Positions 14,316 through 23,584 are shown, counted from the stretch's first letter. The stretch is 64,000 bases of DNA from Streptomyces sp. 135 (GCF_020026305.1 NZ_CP075691.1:2108001-2172000); one strand, 5' to 3'. The notes: generated by a model from the letters alone, not told the origin. Translations and numbers: made by a program.

Positions 14316-17069
14316 CTAATGCGCGGCCGATTCCCAGTTCGGGCCCACGCCCACCGAGACATCCAGCGGCGCCCGGAGGGCCACCGCGCCGGCCATCTCG
14401 CGGCGGACCAGCTCCTCCACCTTCGCGCGCTCGCCCGGAGCGATCTCCAGGACGATTTCGTCGTGGACCTGCAGCAGCATGCGGGAGTCGAGCTCCGCCT
14501 CGGTGAGCGCGCGGTGCACGTTCAGCATGGCGATCTTGACGATGTCCGCGGCCGTGCCCTGGATCGGGGCGTTCAGCGCCATCCGCTCGGCCATCTCACG
14601 GCGCTGACGGTTGTCGCTGTTGAGGTCCGGCAGATACCGCCGGCGGCCCAGCATCGTCTCCGTGTACCCCGTGGCCCGCGCCTCGTCGACCGCGCGGCGC
14701 AGATAGTCCCGCACCCCGCCGAACCGCTCGAAGTACGTGTCCATCAGGGCACGCGCCTCACCCGCGTCGATGTTCAGCTGCTGGGAGAGGCCGAACGCCG
14801 ACAGGCCGTACGCCAAGCCGTACGACATGGCCTTGATCTTGCGCCGCATCTCCGCGTCGACCTTCGAGCGGTCCACGGAGAACACCTGCGAGGCGACGGT
14901 GGTGTGCAGGTCCTCACCGGAGGTGAACGCCTCAAGGAGGCCCTCGTCCTCGGAGAGGTGCGCCATCACGCGCAGCTCGATCTGGCTGTAGTCCGCCGTC
15001 ATCAGCGACTCGAAGCCCTCGCCCACCACGAAGCCGCGGCGGATCGCGCGCCCCTCGTCCGTGCGGACCGGGATGTTCTGGAGGTTGGGCTCCGTCGAGG
15101 AGAGACGGCCCGTCGCGGCCACCGTCTGGTTGAACGTGGTGTGGATGCGGCCGTCCGCGGCGATCGACTTGATCAGCCCCTCGACGGTGACGCGCAGCTT
15201 CGCCTGCTCGCGGTGGCGGAGCATGATGACCGGCAGTTCGTTCTCCGTCTGGGCGGCCAGCCAGGCCAGCGCGTCCGCGTCCGTGGTGTAGCCGGTCTTG
15301 GTCTTCTTCGTCTTGGGGAGGTTCAGCTCACCGAAGAGGACTTCCTGGAGCTGCTTGGGCGAGCCGAGGTTGAACTCGTGGCCCGCCGCGGCGTGCGCCT
15401 CCTTCACCGCCTGCTGCACGGCGCCCGCGAACTGCTGCTCCATCGCCTCCAGATGGGCGCGGTCGGCCGCGATGCCGTGCCGCTCAAGGCGGGCCAGGAG
15501 CGTGGACGTGGGCAGCTCGACGTCCTGCATCAGGTCGCTCGCGCCGACCTCCCGCAGCTTCTCGCCGAAGGCGGTGCCGAGGTCCAGGACGGTGCGGGCC
15601 TGCGACATCAGGAAGTCCGCCTCGGCCCGCTCGTCCTCCTCCGTGCCGAAGGCGAGCTGTCCGTCGGCGGCGGAGGCGGGCGCCAGCTCACGGCCCAGGT
15701 ACTCCAGGGAGAGGGCGTCCAGGGCGAAGGAGCGGCGCCCCGGCTTGACGAGATAGGCGGCCAGGGCGGTGTCCATGGTGACGCCCGCCACCGACCAGCC
15801 GTGCTCGGGGAAGACGCGCATGACCGCCTTGGCGTTGTGCATCACCTTCGGCTTGGCGGGGTCGGCGATCCAGGCCGCGAACGCGTTCTCATCGGCCTCG
15901 TCCAGCGTCGCCGGGTCGAACCAGGCGGCCGCTCCCCCGGCCGCGGCGAGCGCGACCTCGGTGACGGTGCCCGAACCGAGCTGCCAGGTGTCGACCGTGG
16001 CGACACCGAGGACCGCCTTGCCGTGCTCGGCCAGCCAGGGGGCGAGCTCACCCGCGCCGAGGACCGCGCCGTCCAGCTCGACGCCGGGCGCGACGGGGGT
16101 CTGCTCGGCCTCCTCGGCGCCCGGGTCGACGGCCAGGAGACGCTCGCGCAGCGAGGGGTTACGGATCTCCAGGGTGTCCAGGACCATGGCGAGCGCCGTG
16201 CGGTCGTACGGAGCGCGCTCCAGGTCGGCGACCGTCTTCGGCAGCTCGACGTCGCGCACCATCTCGGTCAGGCGGCGGTTGAGCTTGACCGCCTCCAGGT
16301 GGTCGCGGAAGTTCTGCCCGGCCTTGCCCTTGACCTCCTCGGCACGCTCGACGAGGTCGGCGAACGAACCGAACTGGTTGATCCACTTCGCGGCGGTCTT
16401 CTCGCCGACACCGGGGATGCCCGGGAGGTTGTCCGACGGGTCGCCGCGCAGCGCCGCGAAGTCGGGGTACTGGCTGGGCGTGAGGCCGTACTTCTCCGCG
16501 ACCTTCTCCGGGGTGAAGCGGGTCAGCTCCGAGACGCCCTTGGTCGGGTAGAGCACCGTGACGTGGTCGGTGATCAGCTGGAAGGAGTCGCGGTCGCCGG
16601 TGACGATCAGCACTTCAAAGCCGGCCGCCTCGGCCTGGGTGGCGAGCGTCGCGATGACGTCGTCCGCCTCGAAGCCGTCCACGGCGAAGCGCACCGCGTG
16701 CATCGCGTCGAGCATCTCGCCGATCAGCTCGACCTGGCCCTTGAACTCGTCCGGGGTCTTGGAGCGGTTCGCCTTGTAGTCGGGGAACTCCTGGGAGCGC
16801 CACGTCTTGCGCGAGACGTCGAAGGCCACTGCGAAGTGCGTGGGCGCCTCGTCACGCAGGGTGTTCGCCAGCATCGACGCGAAGCCGTAGATCGCGTTCG
16901 TCGGCTGGCCCGTCGCGGTCGTGAAATTCTCCGCGGGCAGCGCGAAGAACGCCCGGTACGCCAGGGAGTGCCCGTCCATGAGGAGCAGGCGCGGGCGCTG
17001 CTCGCCGCCCGCCTTCGGGGCCTTGGCCGCCACGGTCTCGGACTTCTTCTTCGATGCTGTTTCTGCCAC
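14316..17069 (-). CDS. polA: DNA polymerase I
   Basis: A family A polymerase of about 917 residues for Okazaki fragment processing and repair. The N-terminal 5' nuclease domain starts LLLMDGHSLAYRAFFALPAENF, then has DALRGDPSDNLPGIPGVGEKTAAKW (H3TH motif). The middle domain corresponds to 3'-5' exonuclease but lacks its carboxylate pattern, as in mycobacterial Pol I, so proofreading is probably absent. The polymerase domain shows motif A DYSQIELRVMAHL, motif B RRKIKAMSYGLAYGLS and motif C LQVHDEIVLE. GTG at 17069 is preferred because VAETASKKKS matches the usual Streptomyces N-terminus and GGATCGGGG lies upstream; an ATG at 17093 is an alternative. Confidence 0.96.
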   Translation of the reverse strand: MAETASKKKSETVAAKAPKAGGEQRPRLLLMDGHSLAYRAFFALPAENFTTATGQPTNAIYGFASMLANTLRDEAPTHFAVAFDVSRKTWRSQEFPDYKANRSKTPDEFKGQVELIGEMLDAMHAVRFAVDGFEADDVIATLATQAEAAGFEVLIVTGDRDSFQLITDHVTVLYPTKGVSELTRFTPEKVAEKYGLTPSQYPDFAALRGDPSDNLPGIPGVGEKTAAKWINQFGSFADLVERAEEVKGKAGQNFRDHLEAVKLNRRLTEMVRDVELPKTVADLERAPYDRTALAMVLDTLEIRNPSLRERLLAVDPGAEEAEQTPVAPGVELDGAVLGAGELAPWLAEHGKAVLGVATVDTWQLGSGTVTEVALAAAGGAAAWFDPATLDEADENAFAAWIADPAKPKVMHNAKAVMRVFPEHGWSVAGVTMDTALAAYLVKPGRRSFALDALSLEYLGRELAPASAADGQLAFGTEEDERAEADFLMSQARTVLDLGTAFGEKLREVGASDLMQDVELPTSTLLARLERHGIAADRAHLEAMEQQFAGAVQQAVKEAHAAAGHEFNLGSPKQLQEVLFGELNLPKTKKTKTGYTTDADALAWLAAQTENELPVIMLRHREQAKLRVTVEGLIKSIAADGRIHTTFNQTVAATGRLSSTEPNLQNIPVRTDEGRAIRRGFVVGEGFESLMTADYSQIELRVMAHLSEDEGLLEAFTSGEDLHTTVASQVFSVDRSKVDAEMRRKIKAMSYGLAYGLSAFGLSQQLNIDAGEARALMDTYFERFGGVRDYLRRAVDEARATGYTETMLGRRRYLPDLNSDNRQRREMAERMALNAPIQGTAADIVKIAMLNVHRALTEAELDSRMLLQVHDEIVLEIAPGERAKVEELVRREMAGAVALRAPLDVSVGVGPNWESAAH

Positions 17070-17193
17070 GTCCCCGATCCTGCCACGCCCCACTGACAGT
17101 CCGGTCCCGCCCGCCCCCTCGGCCGGGCGTTGTCACCGGCGCGTGGGAGGATCGATGACGTAGCTCACGTAGGTGCTCGAAGGGGAGCCGACC

Positions 17194-19473
17194 ATGGCAA
17201 GCAAGCCGCCCAAGGGCGATCCGGTCCAGGACGCGCCGCAGGTCGAGCAGGCGCAGCACGCCGCCGCCGGGCTGCCCGCCATCGGCCACACGCTGCGGGT
17301 CGCGCAGCGGCAGATGGGCGTGCGCCGCACCGCCCTGACCCTGCTGCGCGTCAATCAGAAGGACGGCTTCGACTGCCCCGGCTGCGCCTGGCCCGAGCCC
17401 GAGCACCGGCACAAGGCGGAGTTCTGTGAGAACGGCGCGAAGGCGGTCGCCGAGGAGGCCACGCTGCGCCGCGTGACCCCCGCCTTCTTCGCCGCGCACC
17501 CCGTGGCCGACCTCGCGACCCGCAGTGGGTACTGGCTGGGGCAGCAGGGCCGCCTCACCCACCCCATGTACCTGGCGGAGGGCGCCGAGCGGTACGAGCC
17601 CGTCTCCTGGGAGCGCGCCTTCGACATCGTCGCCGAGGAGCTGGCGGCCCTCGACGGCCCCGACGAGGCCGTCTTCTACACCTCGGGCCGCACCAGCAAC
17701 GAAGCGGCTTTCCTCTACCAGCTGTTCGCCCGCGAGCTGGGCACGAACAACCTGCCCGACTGCTCCAACATGTGCCACGAGTCGTCCGGCTCCGCGCTGA
17801 CGGAGACGATCGGCATCGGCAAGGGCAGCGTCCTGCTGGAGGACGTCTACAAGTCGGATCTGATCATCGTCGCCGGGCAGAACCCGGGCACGAACCACCC
17901 GCGCATGCTCTCCGCCCTGGAGAAGGCCAAGCACAACGGCGCGAGGATCATCACGGTCAATCCGCTGCCCGAAGCGGGCATGGAGCGCTTCAAGAACCCC
18001 CAGACCCCGCAGGGCATGCTCAAGGGCACCGCCCTCACCGACCTCTTCCTCCAGATCCGCCTCGGCGGCGACCAGGCCCTCTTCCGCCTCCTGAACAAGC
18101 TGATCCTTGAGACCGAGGGCGCGGTCGACGAGGAGTTCGTACGCGAACACACCCATGGGTACGAGGACTTCGTCGCCGCCGCGCGGGAAGCCGACTGGGA
18201 CGAGACCCTGAAGGCCACCGGCCTGGACCGCGCACGCATCGAGGAAGCCCTCGCCATGGTGCTCGCCTCCCGGCGCACCGTCGTGTGCTGGGCGATGGGC
18301 CTGACCCAGCACAAGCACTCCGTGCCCACGATCCGCGAGGTCGTCAACTTCCTTCTGCTGCGCGGCAACATCGGCCGCCCCGGCGCGGGCGTCTGCCCCG
18401 TGCGCGGCCACTCCAACGTGCAGGGCGACCGCACGATGGGCATCTTCGAGCGGCCCGCGCCCGCCTTCCTCGACGCCCTGGAGAAGGAGTTCGGCTTCGC
18501 GCCGCCCCGCCACCACGGCCTGGACGTGGTCCGCGCGATCCGCGCGCTGCGGGACGGCGAGGCGAAGGTCTTCTTCGCCATGGGCGGCAACTTCGTGTCG
18601 GCCTCCCCCGACACCGAGGTCACCGAGGCGGCGATGCGCAAGGCCCGCCTGACGGTGCACGTCTCCACGAAGCTGAACCGCTCGCACACCGTCACGGGCG
18701 CGCGCGCCCTGATCCTGCCGACGCTCGGCCGTACCGAACGCGACCTCCAGGCGGGCGCCGAGCAGTTCGTGACCGTCGAGGACTCCATGGGCATGGTGCA
18801 CGCCTCACGCGGCCGCCTGGAACCCGCGAGCGACCAGCTGCTCTCCGAACCCGCCATCGTGTGCCGGCTGGCCCGGCGCGTCCTCGGCCCCGCGTCCCGT
18901 ACGCCCTGGGAGGAGTTCGAGAAGGACTACGCCACCGTGCGCGACCGCATCGCGCGCGTGATCCCCGGCTTCGAGGACTTCAACGCGCGCGTGGCGCACC
19001 CCGGCGGCTTCGCCCTGCCACACGCCCCGCGCGACGAGCGCCGCTTCCCCACCGCCACCGGCAAGGCCAACTTCACGGCCGCCCCCGTCGAGTACCCGGC
19101 CCTCCCCGAGGGCCGCCTGCTGCTCCAGACGCTGCGCTCCCACGACCAGTACAACACCACCATCTACGGCCTGGACGACCGCTACCGCGGCATCAAGAAC
19201 GGGCGCCGCGTCGTCCTGGTCAACCCCGAGGACGCCGGGGAGCTGGGTCTCGCCGACGGGGCGTACGCGGACCTGGTCAGCGAGTGGCGGGACGGTGTGG
19301 AGCGCCGGGCGCCCGGCTTCCGGATCGTGCACTACCCGACGGCCCGCGGCTGCGCCGCCGCGTACTACCCGGAGACCAACGTCCTGGTGCCGCTGGACGC
19401 CACCGCCGACACCAGCAACACCCCTGCCAGCAAGTCCGTCGTCGTACGCCTGGAACAATCGTCGCTCGACTGA
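17194..19473 (+). CDS. FdhF/YdeP-type molybdopterin oxidoreductase
   Basis: A 759-residue member of the formate dehydrogenase alpha-like (FDHalpha/YdeP) branch of the DMSO reductase superfamily. It has an N-terminal Cys pair (DCPGCAWPEPEH), ALDGPDEAVFYTSGRTSNEA, the pterin-binding SNMCHESSGSALTE segment, IIVAGQNPGTNHPRM and LRGNIGRPGAGVCPVRGHSNVQGDRTMG. The C-terminal molybdopterin-dinucleotide-binding domain contains LRSHDQYNTTIYGLDDRYRG. There is no selenocysteine codon. Formate is often assumed, but the true substrate of this subfamily is not established; the E. coli member is tied to acid resistance. The start ATG follows AAGGGGAG. The partner subunit genes are not adjacent. Confidence 0.88.
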   Translation: MASKPPKGDPVQDAPQVEQAQHAAAGLPAIGHTLRVAQRQMGVRRTALTLLRVNQKDGFDCPGCAWPEPEHRHKAEFCENGAKAVAEEATLRRVTPAFFAAHPVADLATRSGYWLGQQGRLTHPMYLAEGAERYEPVSWERAFDIVAEELAALDGPDEAVFYTSGRTSNEAAFLYQLFARELGTNNLPDCSNMCHESSGSALTETIGIGKGSVLLEDVYKSDLIIVAGQNPGTNHPRMLSALEKAKHNGARIITVNPLPEAGMERFKNPQTPQGMLKGTALTDLFLQIRLGGDQALFRLLNKLILETEGAVDEEFVREHTHGYEDFVAAAREADWDETLKATGLDRARIEEALAMVLASRRTVVCWAMGLTQHKHSVPTIREVVNFLLLRGNIGRPGAGVCPVRGHSNVQGDRTMGIFERPAPAFLDALEKEFGFAPPRHHGLDVVRAIRALRDGEAKVFFAMGGNFVSASPDTEVTEAAMRKARLTVHVSTKLNRSHTVTGARALILPTLGRTERDLQAGAEQFVTVEDSMGMVHASRGRLEPASDQLLSEPAIVCRLARRVLGPASRTPWEEFEKDYATVRDRIARVIPGFEDFNARVAHPGGFALPHAPRDERRFPTATGKANFTAAPVEYPALPEGRLLLQTLRSHDQYNTTIYGLDDRYRGIKNGRRVVLVNPEDAGELGLADGAYADLVSEWRDGVERRAPGFRIVHYPTARGCAAAYYPETNVLVPLDATADTSNTPASKSVVVRLEQSSLD

Positions 19474-19538
19474 GCGTTTGCTCAGCGACAGCGCAAGTGA
19501 TGCGTGTGACGACGGACGAACGAACGGAGCCGGGCCCC

Positions 19539-20021
19539 ATGGGTGAGCAGCACAGCGTGAAGTTCCCGCAGGAGGTCATCGACGAGTACGCCGCGCTCGG
19601 TATCGATCTGGCCGCCCTGTTCTCCGCGGGGCACCTCGGCACCCGCATGGGCGTGCAGATACGGGAGGCCTCGGCGGAGCGCGTCGTCGGCACCATGCCG
19701 GTCGAGGGCAACACCCAGCCGTACGGCCTGCTGCACGGCGGCGCGTCCGCGGTGCTCGCCGAGACCCTCGGTTCCATCGGCGCGATGCTGCACGGCGGCG
19801 TCGGCAAGCTCGCCGTCGGCGTCGACCTGAACTGCACGCACCACCGCGGTGCCCGCTCCGGCCTGGTCACGGGCGTGGCGACGCCGGTGCACCGGGGCCG
19901 CTCCACGGCCACGTACGAGATCGCGGTCAGCGACGAGGAGGGCAGGCGGGTGTGCAGCGCGCGCCTGACGTGCATGTTGCGGGACGCCCCCGCGGGCGGC
20001 GCGGACGGCGCGACCGGCTGA
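19539..20021 (+). CDS. PaaI-type hotdog-fold thioesterase
   Basis: A 160-residue hotdog-fold acyl-CoA thioesterase of the PaaI/DUF4442 group. The central helix and active-site segment NTQPYGLLHGGASAVLAETLGS contains the typical HGG(A/S) motif and the downstream Glu (AET). VGVDLNCTHHRGARSGLVTGVATP is the conserved substrate-tunnel strand. It should hydrolyse small or aromatic acyl-CoAs in the cytoplasm. The ATG at 19539 follows GGAG nine bases upstream; an in-frame ATG at 19500 would add 13 residues that look unlike the family. It is 65 bp downstream of the oxidoreductase gene in the same direction. Confidence 0.88.
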   Translation: MGEQHSVKFPQEVIDEYAALGIDLAALFSAGHLGTRMGVQIREASAERVVGTMPVEGNTQPYGLLHGGASAVLAETLGSIGAMLHGGVGKLAVGVDLNCTHHRGARSGLVTGVATPVHRGRSTATYEIAVSDEEGRRVCSARLTCMLRDAPAGGADGATG

Positions 20022-20310
20022 CCCGGCGACGGGCGGGGCGCACACGCGTCACGAGGGCGGGCGCACGCGCACTGTCGGAGCGTGCGGCTCCGGACTAGCG
20101 TCGGCGCATGAGGCACCGGATACGGCACCGGAGACAGCGCCGGAGACGGCTCTGTGCGCTCGCCCTCCCGCTCCCCCTCCCACCGGCCGTCGGCACCGGC
20201 TGCGGCTGCGGGTCGAACGGGCAGCACCAGACCCTGCGCGACATCGGTGAGGCGCACGAGCGTCGCGCCGCACGCCACCGTGACGGCGAGCCGACCGGCG
20301 GGCCCCGGGC

Positions 20311-20916
20311 GTGAACGCCATCGGCCCGGTCGAGCCGGGCGAGGACACCTACGGGCGTGAAAACACCCATGGCCGGAAAGCCGCCGCCCCCAGGGCTGCC
20401 TGGCGAGCCCCCCGCCGCCACCACCGCACCACCCTCGCCGCCGCCGCGGCCGTGCTCCTCGGCGCGGCCGGGCTGATCCTCCACCTCACCCGCCCCGAGC
20501 CGCCGCCCGCGCCGCCCCCGCCCTGGCCGTCGCAGAGTGTGGCGGTGACGTACACCGGCGAGATGTCGCGTCCGCGGGCCGGGGAGCGGAACTTCACCTT
20601 CGCCGTCACCGTCACCCACGAGGCCGGACCCCCGGTGTCCGTCCGACGGGTCGCCCAGCCCTCGGCGGCGCTTTCGGTGCGCGTATCCCCCGCCACCCCA
20701 TTCACGGTGAAATCGGGAACACCCCGGAAGTTGATCATCACGATGCACATTCGCGAATGCGGAGAAGTGCCACGGAATGCCGGACTCCCTTTCTTGGAAG
20801 TAACACTGCGTAATGCGCGCGCAAACGAGCGGCAGAGTTACATCCTGGGTCCGGAATACGCGAATGATCTTTCCGGAGCACTGACCGCCGCATGCCCACG
20901 AACACGCGTGTCATGA
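20311..20916 (+). CDS. Membrane-anchored protein of unknown function
   Basis: A 201-residue protein with GTG start. A basic stretch (RKAAAPRAAWRAPRRHHR, about 22-39) leads into one hydrophobic segment (LAAAAAVLLGAAGLILHL, about 42-59). A Pro-rich linker and an extracytoplasmic domain follow, the latter with conserved-looking HIRECGEVPRNAGLPFLEVTLRNAR and YILGPEYANDL. I recall similar proteins labelled Tat pathway signal sequence domain protein in Streptomyces, but the role is unknown. G+C content changes inside the gene: 52/60 around 20461-20520 but 98/180 over 20701-20880. The 289 bp before it (20022-20310) hold no gene I can support. Confidence 0.65.
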   Translation: MNAIGPVEPGEDTYGRENTHGRKAAAPRAAWRAPRRHHRTTLAAAAAVLLGAAGLILHLTRPEPPPAPPPPWPSQSVAVTYTGEMSRPRAGERNFTFAVTVTHEAGPPVSVRRVAQPSAALSVRVSPATPFTVKSGTPRKLIITMHIRECGEVPRNAGLPFLEVTLRNARANERQSYILGPEYANDLSGALTAACPRTRVS

Positions 20917-21066
20917 GCCAAATACCCTTACGCTCCTGCCGGTTGTCCTGGAGATTCTCAGCATGTGGATGCGTCGAGATCCCCCGAACAAGGTCACATT
21001 CGGCCTCAACCGCCCCCTGCGTTCCAGCCCGGAATACTCCGTGGCATAACAAGAGCGTCACAGCCT

Positions 21067-21077
21067 TGGTCTGACCA
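21067..21077. promoter_or_regulatory. FadR/GntR-type operator-like palindrome TGGTCTGACCA before livK
   Basis: TGGTCTGACCA is a perfect TGGT-N3-ACCA palindrome matching the general FadR-subfamily GntR operator TNGTNNNACNA. It lies about 130 bp before the livK start. A possible -10 (TAGAGT, 21102-21107) with a weak -35 near 21079 would place it just upstream of the promoter. The regulator is unknown. The rest of the 291-bp gap (20917-21207) shows no gene. Confidence 0.4.
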
Positions 21078-21207
21078 CTCCACCTGGAACAAAGGCGCCC
21101 TTAGAGTCACGGCCAGTCACCGCGCCCACCGGATTCCCGTCAGTTCGGTTCCGCGCTCGACTCGGCATCCCAACAAGGGACGGCCGTGCCAGGGGAAAGG
21201 ACTGATC

Positions 21208-22455
21208 GTGCGTCAACGTTCGCTCATAGCCATCACCGCTGCACTCACCGCGGGGGCTCTCACCCTCACCGCCTGTGGCTCGCGCGACGACAAGGACAAG
21301 GGAAGCGCCGACGGCGGCGACACCACCGTGGTCATCGGCGTCGACGCGCCGCTGACCGGTGACCTCTCCGCGCTGGGCCTCGGCATCCGCAACTCCGTCG
21401 ACCTCGCCGTCAAGCAGGCCAACGACAAGAACTACGTCGACGGCATCACCTTCAAGATGCAGGCAGCCGACGACCAGGGACAGCCCTCCTCCGGCCAGAC
21501 CAACGCCACCAAGTTCGTCGCCAACAAGGAACTCCTCGGCGCCGTCGGCCCCCTGAACTCCTCCGTCGGCGAGTCCATGCAGAAGGTCTTCGACGACGCC
21601 AAACTCGTCCAGGTCTCCCCCGCCAACACCAACCCGGCCATGACCCAGGGCCCGGACTGGAACGGCGGCAAGAAGGTGCGCCCCTACAAGGCCTACTTCC
21701 GTACGGCCACCACCGACGCCATCCAGGGCCCCTTCGCGGCGCAGTACCTGTACAACAAGGCCAAGAAGAAGAAGGTCTTCGTCATCGACGACAAGAAGAC
21801 CTACGGCGCGGGCCTCGCCGCCACCTTCAAGGCCGAGTTCACCAAGCTCGGCGGCAAGGTCGCGGGCACCGAGCACGTCAACCCCGACACCAAGGACTTC
21901 GGCGCCGTCGCCACCAAGATCCGCAACTCGGACGCCGACGTCGTCTACTACGGCGGCGAGTACCCGGCCGCCGGCCCCCTGAGCAAGCAGATGAAGAAGG
22001 CCGGAGCCAAGATCCCGCTCGTCGGCGGCGACGGCCTCTACAGCGCCGACTACATCAAGCTCGCCGGCAAGGACGGCAAGGGCGACTACGCCACCTCCGT
22101 CGGCCAGCCCGTCGAACAGCTGCCCTCCGCCAAGGAGTTCATCGCCAACTACAAGAAGGCCGGCTACAAGGAGGCCTACGAGGCCTACGGCGGCTACTCC
22201 TACGACTCCGCCTGGGCGATCATCGAGGCCGTCAAGAAGGTCGTCGAGGACAACGACGGCGAACTGCCCTCCGACGCCCGAGCCAAGATCGTCGACGCCA
22301 TGCAGGACGTCTCCTTCGACGGCGTGACCGGCAAGGTCTCCTTCGACGAATACGGCGACGCCACGAACAAGCAGCTCACGGTCTACCAGGTCAAGGACAC
22401 CACCGACCCGGCCAAGGGCTGGCAGCCCGTCGAGTCCGGCACCTACACCGGCTGA
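21208..22455 (+). CDS. livK: Branched-chain amino-acid ABC transporter, substrate-binding lipoprotein
   Basis: A 415-residue periplasmic-binding-type lipoprotein: RQRSLIAITAALTAGALTLTAC gives a lipobox with Cys at about residue 23. It is followed by an acidic linker and a type I binding fold (Peripla_BP_6) beginning VVIGVDAPLTGDLSALG. Later markers are DDQGQPSSGQTNATKFV and EAYEAYGGYSYDSAWAIIEA. It should bind Leu/Ile/Val or related amino acids outside the membrane and hand them to LivHM. GTG at 21208 follows AGGGGAAAGG by seven bases. It is the first gene of the operon and is separated from livH by a strong hairpin, so it is probably made in excess over the permease genes. Confidence 0.93.
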   Translation: MRQRSLIAITAALTAGALTLTACGSRDDKDKGSADGGDTTVVIGVDAPLTGDLSALGLGIRNSVDLAVKQANDKNYVDGITFKMQAADDQGQPSSGQTNATKFVANKELLGAVGPLNSSVGESMQKVFDDAKLVQVSPANTNPAMTQGPDWNGGKKVRPYKAYFRTATTDAIQGPFAAQYLYNKAKKKKVFVIDDKKTYGAGLAATFKAEFTKLGGKVAGTEHVNPDTKDFGAVATKIRNSDADVVYYGGEYPAAGPLSKQMKKAGAKIPLVGGDGLYSADYIKLAGKDGKGDYATSVGQPVEQLPSAKEFIANYKKAGYKEAYEAYGGYSYDSAWAIIEAVKKVVEDNDGELPSDARAKIVDAMQDVSFDGVTGKVSFDEYGDATNKQLTVYQVKDTTDPAKGWQPVESGTYTG

Positions 22456-22494
22456 CCCACCACCGCAGCACGACACCACCGCGCACGACACCAC

Positions 22495-22527
22495 CGCGCG
22501 GGGCGCTGCCCGACAGCGCCCCGCGCG
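22495..22527 (+). terminator. Intra-operon hairpin (attenuator) between livK and livH
   Basis: CGCGCGGGGCGCTG (22495-22508) pairs perfectly with CAGCGCCCCGCGCG (22514-22527) across a five-base loop. It sits 40 bp after the livK stop and 123 bp before livH. A partial terminator or 3' stabiliser here would explain higher livK than livHMGF expression, a common arrangement in ABC operons. A 15-base direct repeat (CACGACACCACCGCG) occurs twice just upstream (from about 22470). Confidence 0.65.
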
Positions 22528-22572
22528 GCGTCACATCCGCCACGGTGACATCCCGGCCGGCACAGCGATGCC

Positions 22573-22617
22573 GTGTCCGTCGCGTCCGTCGCGTCCGTCG
22601 TATCCGTCGCATCCGAC
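22573..22617 (+). repeat. Five tandem copies of a 9-bp unit before livH
   Basis: The units are GTGTCCGTC, GCGTCCGTC, GCGTCCGTC, GTATCCGTC and GCATCCGAC, consensus G(C/T)RTCCGTC, running without gaps. They are non-coding, lying between the attenuator hairpin and the livH ribosome-binding site. Confidence 0.7.
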
Positions 22618-22649
22618 ACCCGTCGCTCGAAAGACTCGGAGGACCTGCG

Positions 22650-23579
22650 GTGCACGAACTGCCGCAACAGCTGGTCAACGGCCTGCTACTGGGATCCATG
22701 TACGGCCTGATCGCCATCGGCTACACAATGGTCTACGGCATCGTCCAGCTCATCAACTTCGCCCACGGCGAGATCTTCATGGTCGGCGGCTTCGGCGCCC
22801 TCACCGTCTGGCTCTGGCTCCCCGGCGGCACCACCATGTGGGCGGCCGTCCCCCTCATGATCATCGGCGCCGTCATCGTCTCCACGACCGTCGCGATCGG
22901 AGCCGAACGCTTCGCCTACCGGCCCCTGCGCGGCGCACCACGGCTCGCCCCACTCATCACCGCCATCGGCCTCTCCCTCGCCCTCCAGCAAGCGGTCTGG
23001 GCCTGGTACCCCAGCGCCAAGTCGTCCCGCACCTTCCCCGAGATCCCCGGCGACTCCATCCACATCGGCAGCGTCACCATCCAGCCCGGCGACCTCTTCC
23101 TCGTCGTCGCCGCCCCCATCTGCATGTTCGCCCTCGGCTGGTTCGTGATGAAGACCCGCGTCGGCCGCGGCATGCAAGCCACCGCCCAAGACCCCGACAC
23201 CGCCAAACTCATGGGCGTCAACACCGACCGCGTCATCGTCGTCGCCTTCGCCCTCGGAGCCGCCTTCGCCGGCATCGCCGCCATCGCCTACGGCTTCCGC
23301 TACGGCGAAGTCAACTTCCGCATGGGCTTCCTCTGGGGCCTCAAAGCCTTCACCGCCGCCGTCCTCGGCGGCATCGGCAACATCTACGGCGCCATGATCG
23401 GCGGACTGGTCCTCGGCGTCGCCGAAGCCATGGCAACCGCCTACATGAACGACATCCCCGGCATGGACAAGCTCGGCGGCCAGTCCTGGGCCGATGTCTG
23501 GGCGTTCGTACTCCTCATCGTCGTCCTCCTCGTCAGGCCACAAGGCCTCCTCGGCGAGCGCGTCGCGGACAGGGCGTGA
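22650..23579 (+). CDS. livH: Branched-chain amino-acid ABC transporter permease LivH
   Basis: A 309-residue integral membrane permease with about eight transmembrane helices, beginning HELPQQLVNGLLLGSMYGLI. Family signatures are GYTMVYGIVQLINFAHGEIFM near the N-terminus and GLKAFTAAVLGGIGNIYGAMIGGLVLG, which contains the cytoplasmic EAA-like loop that contacts the ATPases. It forms the translocation path with LivM. GTG at 22650 is preceded by CGGAGGA at the right distance. The stop is followed after five bases by the livM start. Confidence 0.94.
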   Translation: MHELPQQLVNGLLLGSMYGLIAIGYTMVYGIVQLINFAHGEIFMVGGFGALTVWLWLPGGTTMWAAVPLMIIGAVIVSTTVAIGAERFAYRPLRGAPRLAPLITAIGLSLALQQAVWAWYPSAKSSRTFPEIPGDSIHIGSVTIQPGDLFLVVAAPICMFALGWFVMKTRVGRGMQATAQDPDTAKLMGVNTDRVIVVAFALGAAFAGIAAIAYGFRYGEVNFRMGFLWGLKAFTAAVLGGIGNIYGAMIGGLVLGVAEAMATAYMNDIPGMDKLGGQSWADVWAFVLLIVVLLVRPQGLLGERVADRA

Positions 23580-23584
23580 CAACC

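Noticed and set aside
20108..20314. 68-residue open frame, Arg-rich then hydrophobic, overlapping the next gene by GTGA
   Set aside because: It has no ribosome-binding site, atypical composition and no recognisable family. The overlap is suggestive, but not enough to call a gene.
20965..21207. In-frame extension of livK to a start at 20965
   Set aside because: The extension lacks a signal peptide and would bury the clear lipoprotein signal that starts at GTG 21208 with a strong ribosome-binding site.
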